DNA from: Mucilaginibacter pineti
Lineage (GTDB): Bacteria; Bacteroidota; Bacteroidia; Sphingobacteriales; Sphingobacteriaceae
Direction: 5' to 3'
DNA: 64,000 bases
NCBI RefSeq assembly: GCF_900101875.1
Contig: NZ_FNAI01000003.1
Span: forward strand, 489,718 to 553,717
Positions 54,807 to 64,000 of this stretch are shown here, one piece after another. The translations under genes were made by a program, and so were the position numbers. The number at the start of each line of letters is the position of its first letter. Within the stretch, counting starts at the first letter, position 1. The notes beneath the pieces are model-generated. The model saw only the letters and a program-made list of their open reading frames with translations, searched no databases and was not told where the DNA came from.

Positions 54807-57800
54807 ATGAAATTTAAATTTAACAACAATATCATTAAAGCAATGAGATTCACTTTTGTGTTAATAAGTATTCTCGCTACTGCTTCCTTACTGCTGCCGG
54901 CCTATGCAGGCAACAGCCAGATACTCGAAAAGCGGGTATCCGTGACCATAAAAAACGCGACTATGGAGGCGGCCATATCAGAAATACAGGATCAAAGCAA
55001 AGTTAATTTTGCTTACGATCATCAGCTTATCGGCAAATTTACGGGAGTTACCTTAAACGTTCAAAACGAAACACTCGACAATATCCTTAAAAAAGTATTG
55101 GGTTCACGGGCCCTGGGGTATAAAGATGTAAATGGTGTAATAGTAATTAACGCGCTTACCAAAGAGGAAATAAAGCAGCAGCAACCCGGTAAGTTGGCCG
55201 GTAAAGTGGTAGATGAAAAAAGCTTGTTCCTGCCATCGGCTACCATACGCATTATTGAGCTTAATAAGGCTATTCAAAGCGATGAAGCGGGTAATTACCA
55301 GTTATCGGCACCAGCCGGTACGTATACAGTAGTAGTAAGTTATATATCTTATGAAAGCCAGCAGTTTAATAACGTGCAGATTAAAGCGGGCGAAATCACG
55401 CCATTGGATGTAAAACTCCTGCCATCACAAAATGGACTGAACGAAGTTGTGGTTGTAGGTTACGGCACGCAAAAGAAAGTGAATTTAACTGGTGCAGTAA
55501 GCCAGGTAGATTCAAAGGTTTTTGAAGACAGGCCGGTTGCAGGTATTGCGCAGGCGCTGCAGGGTACAGTACCTAACCTCAACATTACTTTTGGCGATGG
55601 GCATCCGGGCAGTCAGGGCAAGTTTAATGTGAGAGGGTATGCCTCTATAACTAATGTAAGCGGATCGCCATTGGTGCTTATTGATGGTGTGCCGGGCGAT
55701 ATTAATATGCTAAACCCGCATGATGTAGAAACGGTATCCGTTTTAAAAGATGCTGCATCTGCCGCTATTTACGGAGCAAGGGCGGCCTTTGGTGTAATTT
55801 TGGTAACCACAAAAAAAGCGAAGAATGGTAAGTTAACTATTAACTATGGCAGTAATTTTAGCCAGCAGCAGGTTACAACCCGTACAGATTTTATTACAGA
55901 TGGCTACACCCAATTAAGGCTGGTAGATGAGGCTTTTTCCCGTAACGTAGGTAATAGCTACAGCGGTTATAACGCCGAGGATTATGCACAGTTGAAATTA
56001 AGGCAAACAGATAAATCACTGCCATCGGTTGTTGTACAAAACAGGAACGGGCAAAATCAATATGTTTACTACGGCAGTACAGATTGGTGGCACTTTTTGT
56101 TTAAGAACAGTACTCCGGCAATGGATCACCATGTGAGTATAACTGGCGGAAACGATAAAGTTGATTTCCTGATCTCGGGCAGGTATTACCAGCAAAAGGG
56201 TTTGTATCAGTCAGATTTGCGCGAAGATGTATACAACGCATATAATTTCCGTTCAAAGGTTAACGCGCATCTGTCTAAATGGTTAACTGTTTTCTCAAAT
56301 ATGCAGTTTGCCGCTAATGACTATATCTGGCCGGCCAATGGCTATAACTCCAATAATCCAGGCTTGTACAATCATGCTATGGCCGCCTATGTTCCTAAAA
56401 ATCCCGATGGAACTTTTACCTATCGTACCAATTTGAATAACTATGGCGCAAATGAATACGCCGACCTCCAAAACGGTAAAAGCTTTGGCGGAACAAAGAG
56501 TTATGATTTTACCAATACCATAGGTTTTACTGCAGAGGTAATAAAAGGATTGGCTATAAACGGTAATTACGCCTTTCAGTTAAGCCCGTATTCTGATTTT
56601 TAGCGTAAAACACTTATTCCCTGGTCTATAAATCCTGGCGTAATTAACTACGAAGGTTACGATCAGCTTAAAGAAAGTACCCGGTTAGATCAGCACCACT
56701 CCGTAAATCTTTTTGCAACTTATGAAAAGAAAATAAACGAACATAACTTAAAAGTAACTGCCGGTTATAACTATGAATTACAGAAATACAAAAACAACAG
56801 CACGCTAAGGCAAAATCTTTTGTCGGAAGATTTGAACCAGATTGATCTGGGAACAGGTGTACAGCAGGCTGGCGGTAATGCCAGCGAATGGGCATTGCTG
56901 GGTTATTTCGGGCGTATTAATTATGATTACCAGGGTAAATACCTGTTGGAACTTGATGGCCGTTATGATGGCACATCGCGTTTCCCAAGCAAAAGCAGGT
57001 TTGGCTTTTTCCCTTCTGTTTCTGCCGGCTGGCGTATCAGCGAAGAAAAATTCTTCCAGTCATTAAAACCTGCCGTGTCTGAATTTAAGTTCCGTGCATC
57101 ATATGGTACATTAGGTAACCAAGATGTAGGTACAGGCAACAGCAACTTATATCCATATATCCCGGTTATCAATTCTGCATTATCAAAATGGGTTGTTGAT
57201 GGTAACCAGGTGCAAACATTAAGCGCGCCAAACCCTGTAGTGCCCGATTTTACATGGGAAAAATCCACCTCGCTCAACCTGGGTGCAGACATGGGCTTTT
57301 TTAACGACAGGCTACAGGCATCTTTTGATTGGTATGATCGTAAAACCACCAACATGCTTATCAATGGTAAAACATTACCATCGGTATTTGGTGCAGCATC
57401 GCCAAAACAAAATGCCGGCGATTTGCAAACCAAAGGCTGGGACCTGAGCATTAACTGGCGCGATAAAGGTAAGCTGTTTGATAAACCCTTCGGCTATAAT
57501 TTCGGTATCGTATTGTCTGATTACAAGGCAAAGATCACCAAATTCGATAATCCAAATAACCTGTTGAATAACTTTTATGTGGGGCAACAGCTTGGCGAGA
57601 TCTGGGGATACAGTATAGACGGTTACTTTAAATCGGACGAGGAAGCTAAGAACTGGAAAATAAACCAGGATTACGTAGATGGCCAGCGTACAGGTTCGCC
57701 GGGCGAATGGAGCCAATTACATGCGGGCGACCTTAAATTTAAAGATACCAATGGCGATGGTGTTATTAACGACGGAAAAAACACCTTGAGCGATCATGGC

Positions 57801-58346
57801 GATTTACGTAAAATAGGCAACTCCTTACCCCGTTATTCATTTGGTATTAATGCCGGTTTTAACTGGGGCAATTTTGATGTGGCCCTGTTTTTCCAGGGGA
57901 TAGGCAAGCAAAACTGGTATCCGAATACCGAAGCCGGGATGTTCTGGGGTACCTTAGGCAGGCCATATTCGTCTTTTATTCCTAAAGATTATGAAAGTAA
58001 GCTCTGGACGCCGCAAAATCCTAACTCTTATTTTCCTTTAAACAGAGGTTATGCGGCTTACTCTGGCGGCGAGCTTTATTATAACAATGATAAGTATCTG
58101 CAGGATTTGGCTTACATCCGGTTAAAAAACGCAACCATCGGCTATAACCTGCCCACATCTTTAATCAGAAAGATCAAATTAGAAAAACTTCGTGTTTATT
58201 TTACCGGTCAAAACCTGTTTACGTTTACCAAGCTCAAGTCAAAATATATCGATCCGGAACAAATTACACCCGATGGCGCTGATGTTGGCGGCAGGGCCTA
58301 TCCGTTCATGAAAACCTACACATTAGGATTAGATGTAACCTTTTAA
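54807..58346 (+). pseudogene. SusC-like TonB-dependent transporter with STN domain, interrupted by one in-frame TAG
   Basis: A continuous reading frame of about 1,180 codons broken only by TAG at 56601-56603 (codon 599). Before the stop: signal peptide, STN domain (about 35-115), carboxypeptidase-like domain (about 128-210), plug (about 215-340; ALQGTVPNLNITFGDG, YGARAAFGVILVTTKK) and the first barrel strands. After it, in the same frame, barrel sequence continues (RKTLIPWSINPG and on) and ends normally with TLGLDVTF. No insertion, deletion or frame change is needed, and the rest shows no decay. CAG to TAG is the simplest single change. It is a recent nonsense mutation, a read-through site, or a sequencing error. 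SusD follows 10 nt later. Confidence 0.88.
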
Positions 58347-58356
58347 TAATTAAACA

Positions 58357-60117
58357 ATGAAAAATATACTATATACGCTCATGGCCGGTGTGCTTTTGCT
58401 TTCGGCCTGCTCAAAATCACTGGATAAAGAGCCGCTTTCACAGATCTCTCCCGATAAAAGTTTTTCGTCGGAAAATGAACTGCATTTATACGTCCTGTCC
58501 TTTTATGATAAAATGCTGCCATATGCCGATTATGATGACAACGGTTTTACCAGCCTGTACGGAGAAACCAGTGATAACATTGTAACCAATTCGTTAGATG
58601 GCAAGCTAACCGGCAATCGCCTGGTTCCTGTTTCGGGCGGCGGCTGGACATGGGATAACTTGCGTAACGTTAACTACTTTTTGCAAAATTATCAGCGGGG
58701 CGGCCTAAGTCCTAATATTACGCAGAAGTATGCGGCGGTTGCCAAATTTTTCAGGGCGTATTTTTATGCAAACATGGTTGAACATTTTGGTGATGTACCC
58801 TGGTATTCTAAACCTATTGAAACTACAGATAACGCCGCACTGACCAAAGCCCGCGACCCGCGTACATTGGTTATGGATTCGGTAGTGAACGATATTGACT
58901 TCGCGATAGCTAACTTGCCAGTTACACAGTCGCCCGGCGAAGTGAATAAATGGACGGCACTTGCCCTGAAATCGAGATTGTGTTTATTTGAAGGTACCTT
59001 CCGTAAATACCATACCGAATTTAAATTGCCCGATGCCGACCGCTTTTTGCAATTAGCTGCCGATGCCGCACAGCAGGTGATTGATCAGGGGCCTTATACC
59101 ATTTATAGTACTACCCCAGATAAAGCCTATGCCGATCTGTTTCATTCTTTAACAGTTAACCCAACTGAGGTAATATTGGCAAGGCAGTACAGTGCCAGTT
59201 TGCAAATTTTTCATAACGTAAACTATTATACTGTTTCGCCGTCATTCGGCAAACCCGGGCTTGAAAAAAAGCTGGTAAACACCTATCTTATGAAAGATGG
59301 TTCACGCTTTACCGATAAGCCAGGTTATGCAAGCATGCAGTTTTTACAGGAAACAAAAGACAGAGATCCGCGGCTTGCACAAACTGTGCGCACACCAGGT
59401 TACAAAAGAGTAGATGGTACAACGGTACTGGCTCCATCATATAGCGGTACAGTAACCGGTTATCAGCTCACAAAATTTGTCACTGCCGCCGCAAATGATG
59501 CCAACGGAAAATCGCCAACCCCGCTGCCAATTTTCAGGTATGCGGAAGTGCTGTTAAACTTTGCCGAAGCAAAGGCCGAACTGGGTACGTTAACACAAGC
59601 CGATCTGGATAAATCTATCAAACGCCTGCGCGACAGGGTTGGCATGCCGGGTTTAACCCTTACCAGCGCCAATGCAAATCCCGATCCTTACCTGGTTGCG
59701 CAGTATACGCATGTGAATGGCGGTAACGCGGGAGTTATCCTGGAGATAAGGAGAGAGCGCCGTATAGAATTAGTTATGGAAGGTTTTAGGTGGAACGACC
59801 TGATGCGCTGGAAAGAAGGACACCTGTTAGCCTTGCAATATAAGGGTGCTTATTTCCCCGGAACCGGAAGTTTTGATTTGGACGGCGACGGAAAAACCGA
59901 TCTGGTAATTTATGATGGCACACAGCCAAGCGTGCCCGACGCGCAATTTTTAAAGCTTGGAACAGACGTTACACTTGAAAACGGTGCAGCCGGTGGTGAT
60001 ATTACCGTAAACCCAAATACTCCTAAGAAGTTTAATGAAGACAGGGATTACCTGTACCCATTACCAACGCAGGATATATTGTTAAATCCTAACTTAAAAC
60101 AAAATCCTAATTGGTAA
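58357..60117 (+). CDS. RagB/SusD-family surface lipoprotein
   Basis: 586-residue SusD with lipobox LLSACSKSLDKEPLS. Characteristic motifs are KYAAVAKFFRAYFYANMVEHFG (about residues 127-148), FRYAEVLLNFAEAKAELGTL (about 390-410) and RRERRIELVMEGFRWNDLMRWK (about 467-488); the end is YLYPLPTQDILLNPNLKQNPNW. It should act with the upstream SusC, which is interrupted by a stop codon, so this protein may be orphaned in this strain. Ends the operon. Confidence 0.94.
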   Translation: MKNILYTLMAGVLLLSACSKSLDKEPLSQISPDKSFSSENELHLYVLSFYDKMLPYADYDDNGFTSLYGETSDNIVTNSLDGKLTGNRLVPVSGGGWTWDNLRNVNYFLQNYQRGGLSPNITQKYAAVAKFFRAYFYANMVEHFGDVPWYSKPIETTDNAALTKARDPRTLVMDSVVNDIDFAIANLPVTQSPGEVNKWTALALKSRLCLFEGTFRKYHTEFKLPDADRFLQLAADAAQQVIDQGPYTIYSTTPDKAYADLFHSLTVNPTEVILARQYSASLQIFHNVNYYTVSPSFGKPGLEKKLVNTYLMKDGSRFTDKPGYASMQFLQETKDRDPRLAQTVRTPGYKRVDGTTVLAPSYSGTVTGYQLTKFVTAAANDANGKSPTPLPIFRYAEVLLNFAEAKAELGTLTQADLDKSIKRLRDRVGMPGLTLTSANANPDPYLVAQYTHVNGGNAGVILEIRRERRIELVMEGFRWNDLMRWKEGHLLALQYKGAYFPGTGSFDLDGDGKTDLVIYDGTQPSVPDAQFLKLGTDVTLENGAAGGDITVNPNTPKKFNEDRDYLYPLPTQDILLNPNLKQNPNW

Positions 60118-60138
60118 TATAAACCGGTAAATAATAAT

Positions 60139-60180
60139 AAAGAGCAGCTACAAAACTATATGGTTTTGTAGCTGCTCTTT
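60139..60180. terminator. Bidirectional hairpin terminator
   Basis: Perfect 18-bp stem (60139-60156/60163-60180; core GAGCAGCTAC/GTAGCTGCTC), loop TATATG, A-run and T-run at the two ends. Between susD and the convergent putative glycosidase gene. Confidence 0.92.
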
Positions 60181-60191
60181 TTGTTTTAATC

Positions 60192-61469
60192 TTATTGTTC
60201 GGAAGCCTTCCATATATCTCTGATGGTGTTTTCATCGCCTTGTCCATCGGGCGTATTTGGCGTGGGCGTATTGGCCCAATACCAATGCCTGCCATCTAAG
60301 GGCGATGTGGTTTGTCTGCCGCCCGGCATTTCAAGATATCCGTTCACATCTGTTTTTCTTACCCAATCATGTGCATAGTGTAACCATTCGGTACGATAGG
60401 TCTTATTCTGGTGGGCAAACCAGCTTATTTCATCATATCCCCAAACCCAAAACGGAATATCCCCGGCATTTTCCTGACCGGGATGTTTGCTTACGCCGTA
60501 ATTATCAAATTCAACCAGGTAGGGTAGATGCTCACACTTCCAGCCGCTGGGCGTAATGCCACCCTTGCTTCTTAAATATAACGCATCGGTATGGCCAACC
60601 TGTAGCATGGCCTTTTCTGGTTTGCCGGGTATTTCCATTATTCTTAACGGAAACGCGTGGAAATCCATCAGCAGTTTTCCATCTCTAACAAAGCCGCCGC
60701 TTGGTACGTGCGAATCACAAATAATCATGTGCCTGCGCGCGTGTTTTGCTGCATACGTTCTTATTAAGGTAAGCACCTCGTTATAATTGTCAAGCTGCTT
60801 ATCGTTTTTGTTCATTAATTCTACCTGCCCAAAATGAATACCCTCAATGCCTATATTAATATAGGATGCACCGAGGTAATAAAAGAACAGTTTGGTTTCT
60901 AACCTGCTTATATCCGGTACTGATCCTTTGCCCCATTGGTTTTTAAACTGCCCGTCTGGATATAGCATATCCTCATACCTGAAATTCCTGTTCTCTGCCG
61001 GAGTGTTTAGCGCTTTAAAAACCCATGCAGGTATGGGTAGCCGGTCAACCTCTGGTGTTACAATTTCAAAAATACAGGCCTGCAAAATAATCTCAGGATC
61101 GCTTTCATGAATCCTTTGGGCCAGTTTTTTTTCTTGTTCTAAATTTTCAGGTATAGCTGCTTCTTCGCCCCATTGGCATACACTTCGGCCAATGTACTTG
61201 GCGCCAATGTTTTTTATCATCCGTAAATTATCGTCAAAATTACCTTTGCCAACCAGTAGGCTTTGTATGGTGATTGCCCGGCTCAGATAATTTTGCAGTA
61301 CCTTTCTGGATATGGTGCCATCAAATTTATAATCAATTGTTTTTTTATGGGCAGATAAGGTAGTATTAGAATAAGCCTTGACTGATAAAACCAGGCAGAT
61401 AAAAATTAATAGAAGCCTACTGATGCCGGTTCGGAATAAAAAAATGGTACGATGCTTAGAAAAGATCAT
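60192..61469 (-). CDS. Exported protein of unknown family, possible TIM-barrel glycosidase
   Basis: 425 residues with an N-terminal signal/anchor (about 14-34). I do not recognise the family. Alternating strand/helix pattern suggests a (beta/alpha)8 barrel: NIGAKYIGRSVCQWGEE, EIILQACIFEIVT, ASYINIGIEGIHFGQVELM (Glu209, Glu217), RHMIICDSHV (Asp252), EHLPYLVEFDNYG (Glu320) and FWVWGYDEISWFAHQ. Acids on what may be strands 4 and 7 resemble retaining glycosidases of clan GH-A, and the many Trp/Tyr residues fit carbohydrate binding. It is convergent with a SusCD locus, which supports a carbohydrate role. Function is inferred only. Confidence 0.75.
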   Translation of the reverse strand: MIFSKHRTIFLFRTGISRLLLIFICLVLSVKAYSNTTLSAHKKTIDYKFDGTISRKVLQNYLSRAITIQSLLVGKGNFDDNLRMIKNIGAKYIGRSVCQWGEEAAIPENLEQEKKLAQRIHESDPEIILQACIFEIVTPEVDRLPIPAWVFKALNTPAENRNFRYEDMLYPDGQFKNQWGKGSVPDISRLETKLFFYYLGASYINIGIEGIHFGQVELMNKNDKQLDNYNEVLTLIRTYAAKHARRHMIICDSHVPSGGFVRDGKLLMDFHAFPLRIMEIPGKPEKAMLQVGHTDALYLRSKGGITPSGWKCEHLPYLVEFDNYGVSKHPGQENAGDIPFWVWGYDEISWFAHQNKTYRTEWLHYAHDWVRKTDVNGYLEMPGGRQTTSPLDGRHWYWANTPTPNTPDGQGDENTIRDIWKASEQ

Positions 61470-61698
61470 ATTTATCAGGTTTTAAATGGTTCATCAAATA
61501 AATAGATAATTATTAACCGATGATTAATAAATACTTAATTCTTAACCAGGTACCAAATAAATTTTCTGTTCCTATCTATTGATAGGTTATTTAAAAGTCG
61601 GTCATTTTTCCACAATGGTTGTGGCGGCTTAATGCTTTGATTAATTTCAACCGCTTTTTGCATTGCCGATGAGGCAAGTACATAGCCTACATCGCACT

Positions 61699-63540
61699 AT
61701 GAAAGTTATAATTGCTGAAAAACCATCTGTTGCCAGGGAAATTGCCAAAGTATTTGGCGCAGTGAACAAGAAAGATGGTTACATTGAAGGAAAGGGCTAC
61801 ACCTTTACCTGGGCCTTCGGGCATTTATTGCAGTTAGCCGCCCCGCAGGAATACGGCTATTACGGCTGGAATGTACAAAACCTGCCCATGCTGCCCACTA
61901 AATTCAAGCTTTCTATCCGTAAGGTAAAAACCAAAGATGGTATGGTTGATGATCCCTCGGTAAAAAAACAACTGGATATTATAAAAGCGCTCTTTGACGA
62001 AGCAACCGAAATTATTGTTGCTACAGATGCCGGGCGCGAAGGTGAACTCATCTTTCGCTATATATATTACTATCTTAAATGTAAAAAGCCATTTAAACGG
62101 CTCTGGATCTCATCGCAAACAGATGAAGCCATTAAAGAAGGCTTCCGAAACCTGAAACCCGGCAGTGATTACGATACGCTGTTTAACTCGGCACATTGCC
62201 GCTCGCAGTCCGATTGGTTGGTGGGGATGAATGCTACACAGGCGCTCAGCCTGTCGTCAGGGAACAGGGCGGTATTATCATTAGGCAGGGTGCAAACGCC
62301 TACACTTGCCATGATCTGCTCGCGTTATTTGGAAAATAAAAACTTTGTACCGCAAACCTATTACCAGGTAGCCATTCAGCCCGATAAAGAAGGTCAGGCC
62401 TTTCGTGCCATATCCCCGGAAAACTATAAGACCCGGGAAGAGGCGCAAGCCGTGCTTGATAAAGTAGAAGATGTGGCCGGGGGATTTCCTGCCGGAGGCC
62501 ACATCCTGAGCGTGGAGGCCAAGCCCCGCAAGGAACCGCCACCACTGCTGCATGATCTGAGCAGCCTACAACAGGAAGCCAACAAACGCAAAGGTTTCAC
62601 CGCCGATCAAACACTCGGCCTGTTGCAAAATCTTTATGAAAGTAAACTGGTAACCTACCCGCGTACCGGCAGCAGGTACATTGGCGATGATGTATTTGCA
62701 GGTGTGCCTGTCCTTATCGAGAAATTTAAAGATCATCCCGATTTTGGTAAACAGGCAACCCTGCTCATAGATCAAAAGCTGAATAAGCGCAGTGTAAATG
62801 CAAAAAAAGTGACGGATCACCACGCTATTTTACCAACAGGGGAGATGCCTAATCAATTATCTAAAGATCACCAGGCTATTTATGATATGGTATCGGGGCG
62901 TATGCTGGAGGCATTTCACCAGGAATGTATAAAGGAGATCACTAAAATAGTTGTACAATCGGGCGATAAATTTACAGCCAGTGGTACTGTCATAGGTTCG
63001 GCCGGATGGCGGGCCGTGTTCAACGACCCCGATGAGGAAAAAAAGGACGAGGAAAATGCAGCCTTGCCAAAGGTGCAGCAAGGGGAGAATCTACCTGTTA
63101 TTAATAAAGCTATTCTTGAAAAGCAAACCAAACCCAAACCGCTTTATAATGAAGCAAGCTTATTAAAGGGACTGGAAACCGCCGGCAAAGAGATTGATGA
63201 CGAAGAATTACGCTATGCGATGAAGGATAGTGGCCTCGGCACTCCTGCAACGCGGGCTTCTATTATAGAAACACTCATTAAAAGGACTTATATTATCAGG
63301 GAGAAAAAGAACCTGGTGCCAACCGAAACAGGGTTGAATGTATATAATGTAGTTAAAGACCAGAAAATAGCGCAGGCCGAACTTACCGGTACCTGGGAAA
63401 AACGACTGGAAGAGATTCGTTCAGGTGCATCTATTAATGAGTTCCAGGAAGAAATTAAAGCATATACACGGAATATTACACAGGAACTGCTTAAGGTTGG
63501 AATACCTAAAAAAGTCATTGCAGAACCCGCTGGTAACTGA
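61699..63540 (+). CDS. topB: DNA topoisomerase III (type IA)
   Basis: 613-residue type IA topoisomerase. I choose ATG 61699 (MKVIIAEKPSVAREIAKVFG), the normal start of the family; an upstream ATG at 61663 adds 12 unrelated residues. TOPRIM domain about 1-140 with the acid cluster VATDAGREGELIFR. The active-site Tyr is Tyr320 in YPRTGSRYI. The late region GLGTPATRASIIETLIKRTYI and LVPTETGLNVYNVV is standard. It lacks the C-terminal zinc fingers of topoisomerase I. It relaxes negatively supercoiled DNA and decatenates replication or recombination intermediates. Some type IA copies are on mobile elements, but no such genes are seen here. Confidence 0.94.
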   Translation: MKVIIAEKPSVAREIAKVFGAVNKKDGYIEGKGYTFTWAFGHLLQLAAPQEYGYYGWNVQNLPMLPTKFKLSIRKVKTKDGMVDDPSVKKQLDIIKALFDEATEIIVATDAGREGELIFRYIYYYLKCKKPFKRLWISSQTDEAIKEGFRNLKPGSDYDTLFNSAHCRSQSDWLVGMNATQALSLSSGNRAVLSLGRVQTPTLAMICSRYLENKNFVPQTYYQVAIQPDKEGQAFRAISPENYKTREEAQAVLDKVEDVAGGFPAGGHILSVEAKPRKEPPPLLHDLSSLQQEANKRKGFTADQTLGLLQNLYESKLVTYPRTGSRYIGDDVFAGVPVLIEKFKDHPDFGKQATLLIDQKLNKRSVNAKKVTDHHAILPTGEMPNQLSKDHQAIYDMVSGRMLEAFHQECIKEITKIVVQSGDKFTASGTVIGSAGWRAVFNDPDEEKKDEENAALPKVQQGENLPVINKAILEKQTKPKPLYNEASLLKGLETAGKEIDDEELRYAMKDSGLGTPATRASIIETLIKRTYIIREKKNLVPTETGLNVYNVVKDQKIAQAELTGTWEKRLEEIRSGASINEFQEEIKAYTRNITQELLKVGIPKKVIAEPAGN

Positions 63541-63639
63541 TTTTTGTAATTATTAGCCTCTTTTTTATACTTTGTTAAACTTTTTCCTACTGATAATTAA
63601 CACCTTACTGAATAGTATTAAATAGATGTTAAAAAGAGT

Positions 63640-63669
63640 TTGCATGGGTGTTAAAAGAATGTACCTTTG
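63640..63669 (+). promoter_or_regulatory. Tandem promoter P1
   Basis: TTG (63640-63642), exactly 19 nt, then TACCTTTG (63662-63669): perfect match to the Bacteroidota TTG-N19-TAnnTTTG consensus. Confidence 0.75.
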
Positions 63670-63790
63670 CAACCCGCAAACGAGATAGCGGGGAATTGTT
63701 CTTAGAAAGGTTATTGGAGGGGGGGAGATAAAGGGGAAATGCGAAAGTAGAGAGCCGGAAAGGAAGCCAGAAAAAAACTTCAAATAAAAT

Positions 63791-63820
63791 TTCAGAAAGT
63801 CAGAAAGGTTGCTACCTTTG
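63791..63820 (+). promoter_or_regulatory. Tandem promoter P2
   Basis: TACCTTTG at 63813-63820 with TTC instead of TTG at the 19-nt position (63791-63793). Downstream sequence CAGCCCGCAACGGAGG repeats that after P1. Confidence 0.65.
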
Positions 63821-63914
63821 CAGCCCGCAACGGAGGTCGAAAGATTAAAGTTAAGGGGTTCAAAACTTAAAAAATCGCAAGCTAAGGCAAGCGAAAAAAT
63901 AAAAAAAATAAGTT

Positions 63915-63944
63915 TTGGAAAATGCGAAAAGGTTATTACCTTTG
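63915..63944 (+). promoter_or_regulatory. Tandem promoter P3
   Basis: TTG (63915-63917), exactly 19 nt, then TACCTTTG (63937-63944): perfect consensus. Followed by CAACCCGAAACGAGGG, again like P1. Confidence 0.75.
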
Positions 63945-64000
63945 CAACCCGAAACGAGGGGATGGAGAAAGCCGGAAACGGTGATTGAGAAAGAGAAAAA

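Larger units (their letters stand above)
63541..64000 (+). promoter_or_regulatory. Repeated promoter region, probable rRNA-operon leader
   Basis: 460 nt without a protein-coding gene. A purine-rich, repeated region carries three copies of TACCTTTGCA followed by (A/G)CCCG and a G-rich segment, at about 63662, 63813 and 63937. Such serial strong promoters precede rRNA operons; the 16S gene would lie just right of the window. No part of a 16S or tRNA sequence is recognisable inside it. Confidence 0.6.

Noticed and set aside
56601..56603. TAG as a pyrrolysine codon
   Set aside because: No pyrrolysine genes are visible, SusC proteins are not known to use it, and Bacteroidota are not known for this code.
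54807..58346. Reading the split SusC as a frameshift or as two separate genes
   Set aside because: Both parts are in the same frame, sequence between them encodes normal barrel residues, and the second part lacks a credible start and signal peptide.
63640..63960. CRISPR-like or tandem-repeat array
   Set aside because: Only three degenerate units with unequal spacing, each with a promoter match; no cas genes.
63541..64000. tRNA or 16S rRNA start
   Set aside because: No cloverleaf and no recognisable 16S 5' sequence before the window ends.

Overview
The window reads as chromosomal DNA of a Bacteroidota bacterium, most likely Sphingobacteriaceae (Mucilaginibacter/Pedobacter-like). This is inferred from three SusC/SusD pairs, two ECF sigma/FecR pairs, a hybrid two-component sensor, lipobox signal peptides, GDPD/alkaline-phosphatase and LLM genes of Bacteroidota type, and promoter elements matching the Bacteroidota pattern TTG-N19-TAnnTTTG. 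No phage, insertion sequence, CRISPR array or tRNA gene was seen.

Layout. 0.1-5.9 kb: a complete RND tripartite efflux operon (adaptor, pump, outer-membrane channel), closed by a 31-bp perfect hairpin. 6.0-8.3 kb: an FtsX/MacB-type permease on the minus strand. 8.6-23.3 kb: a fructan (probably levan-type) utilisation locus. A divergent hybrid sensor faces an operon of sugar transporter, PfkB fructokinase, SusC, SusD, a surface glycan-binding lipoprotein and two GH32 enzymes. 23.7-30.7 kb: ECF sigma, FecR, SusC with an STN signalling domain, and SusD; the substrate is unknown. 30.8-47.9 kb: short regulator/enzyme units: AraC with aldo/keto reductase, a universal stress protein, TetR with a small protein and an MFS pump, DoxX and azoreductase opposite a Crp/Fnr regulator, an isocitrate-lyase-like enzyme, a MocR regulator, a GNAT protein, a phosphodiesterase-alkaline phosphatase fusion, an LLM oxidoreductase, and an AraC-controlled pair of sugar dehydrogenases.

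48.1-52.0 kb: a 1,326-residue single-module NRPS with the architecture of poly-epsilon-lysine synthetase Pls (adenylation, thiolation, then three membrane/left-handed beta-helix repeats). Its adenylation pocket has two acidic residues, which suggests a basic amino-acid substrate. This is the strongest candidate for an uncharacterised biosynthetic system. A PlsC-type acyltransferase lies convergent to it.

53.1-61.5 kb: a second ECF sigma/FecR/SusC/SusD locus. Its SusC frame is intact over about 1,180 codons except for one in-frame TAG at 56601-56603. A secreted, unrecognised possible TIM-barrel glycosidase sits on the opposite strand. 61.7-63.5 kb: DNA topoisomerase III. 63.6-64.0 kb: three closely spaced Bacteroidota-type promoters in repeated sequence, probably the control region of an rRNA operon that starts beyond the window.

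Regulatory logic is consistent across the loci: the SusC under the hybrid sensor lacks an STN domain, while both SusC proteins next to sigma/FecR pairs carry one. Both fecR-susC gaps also contain RNA hairpins.
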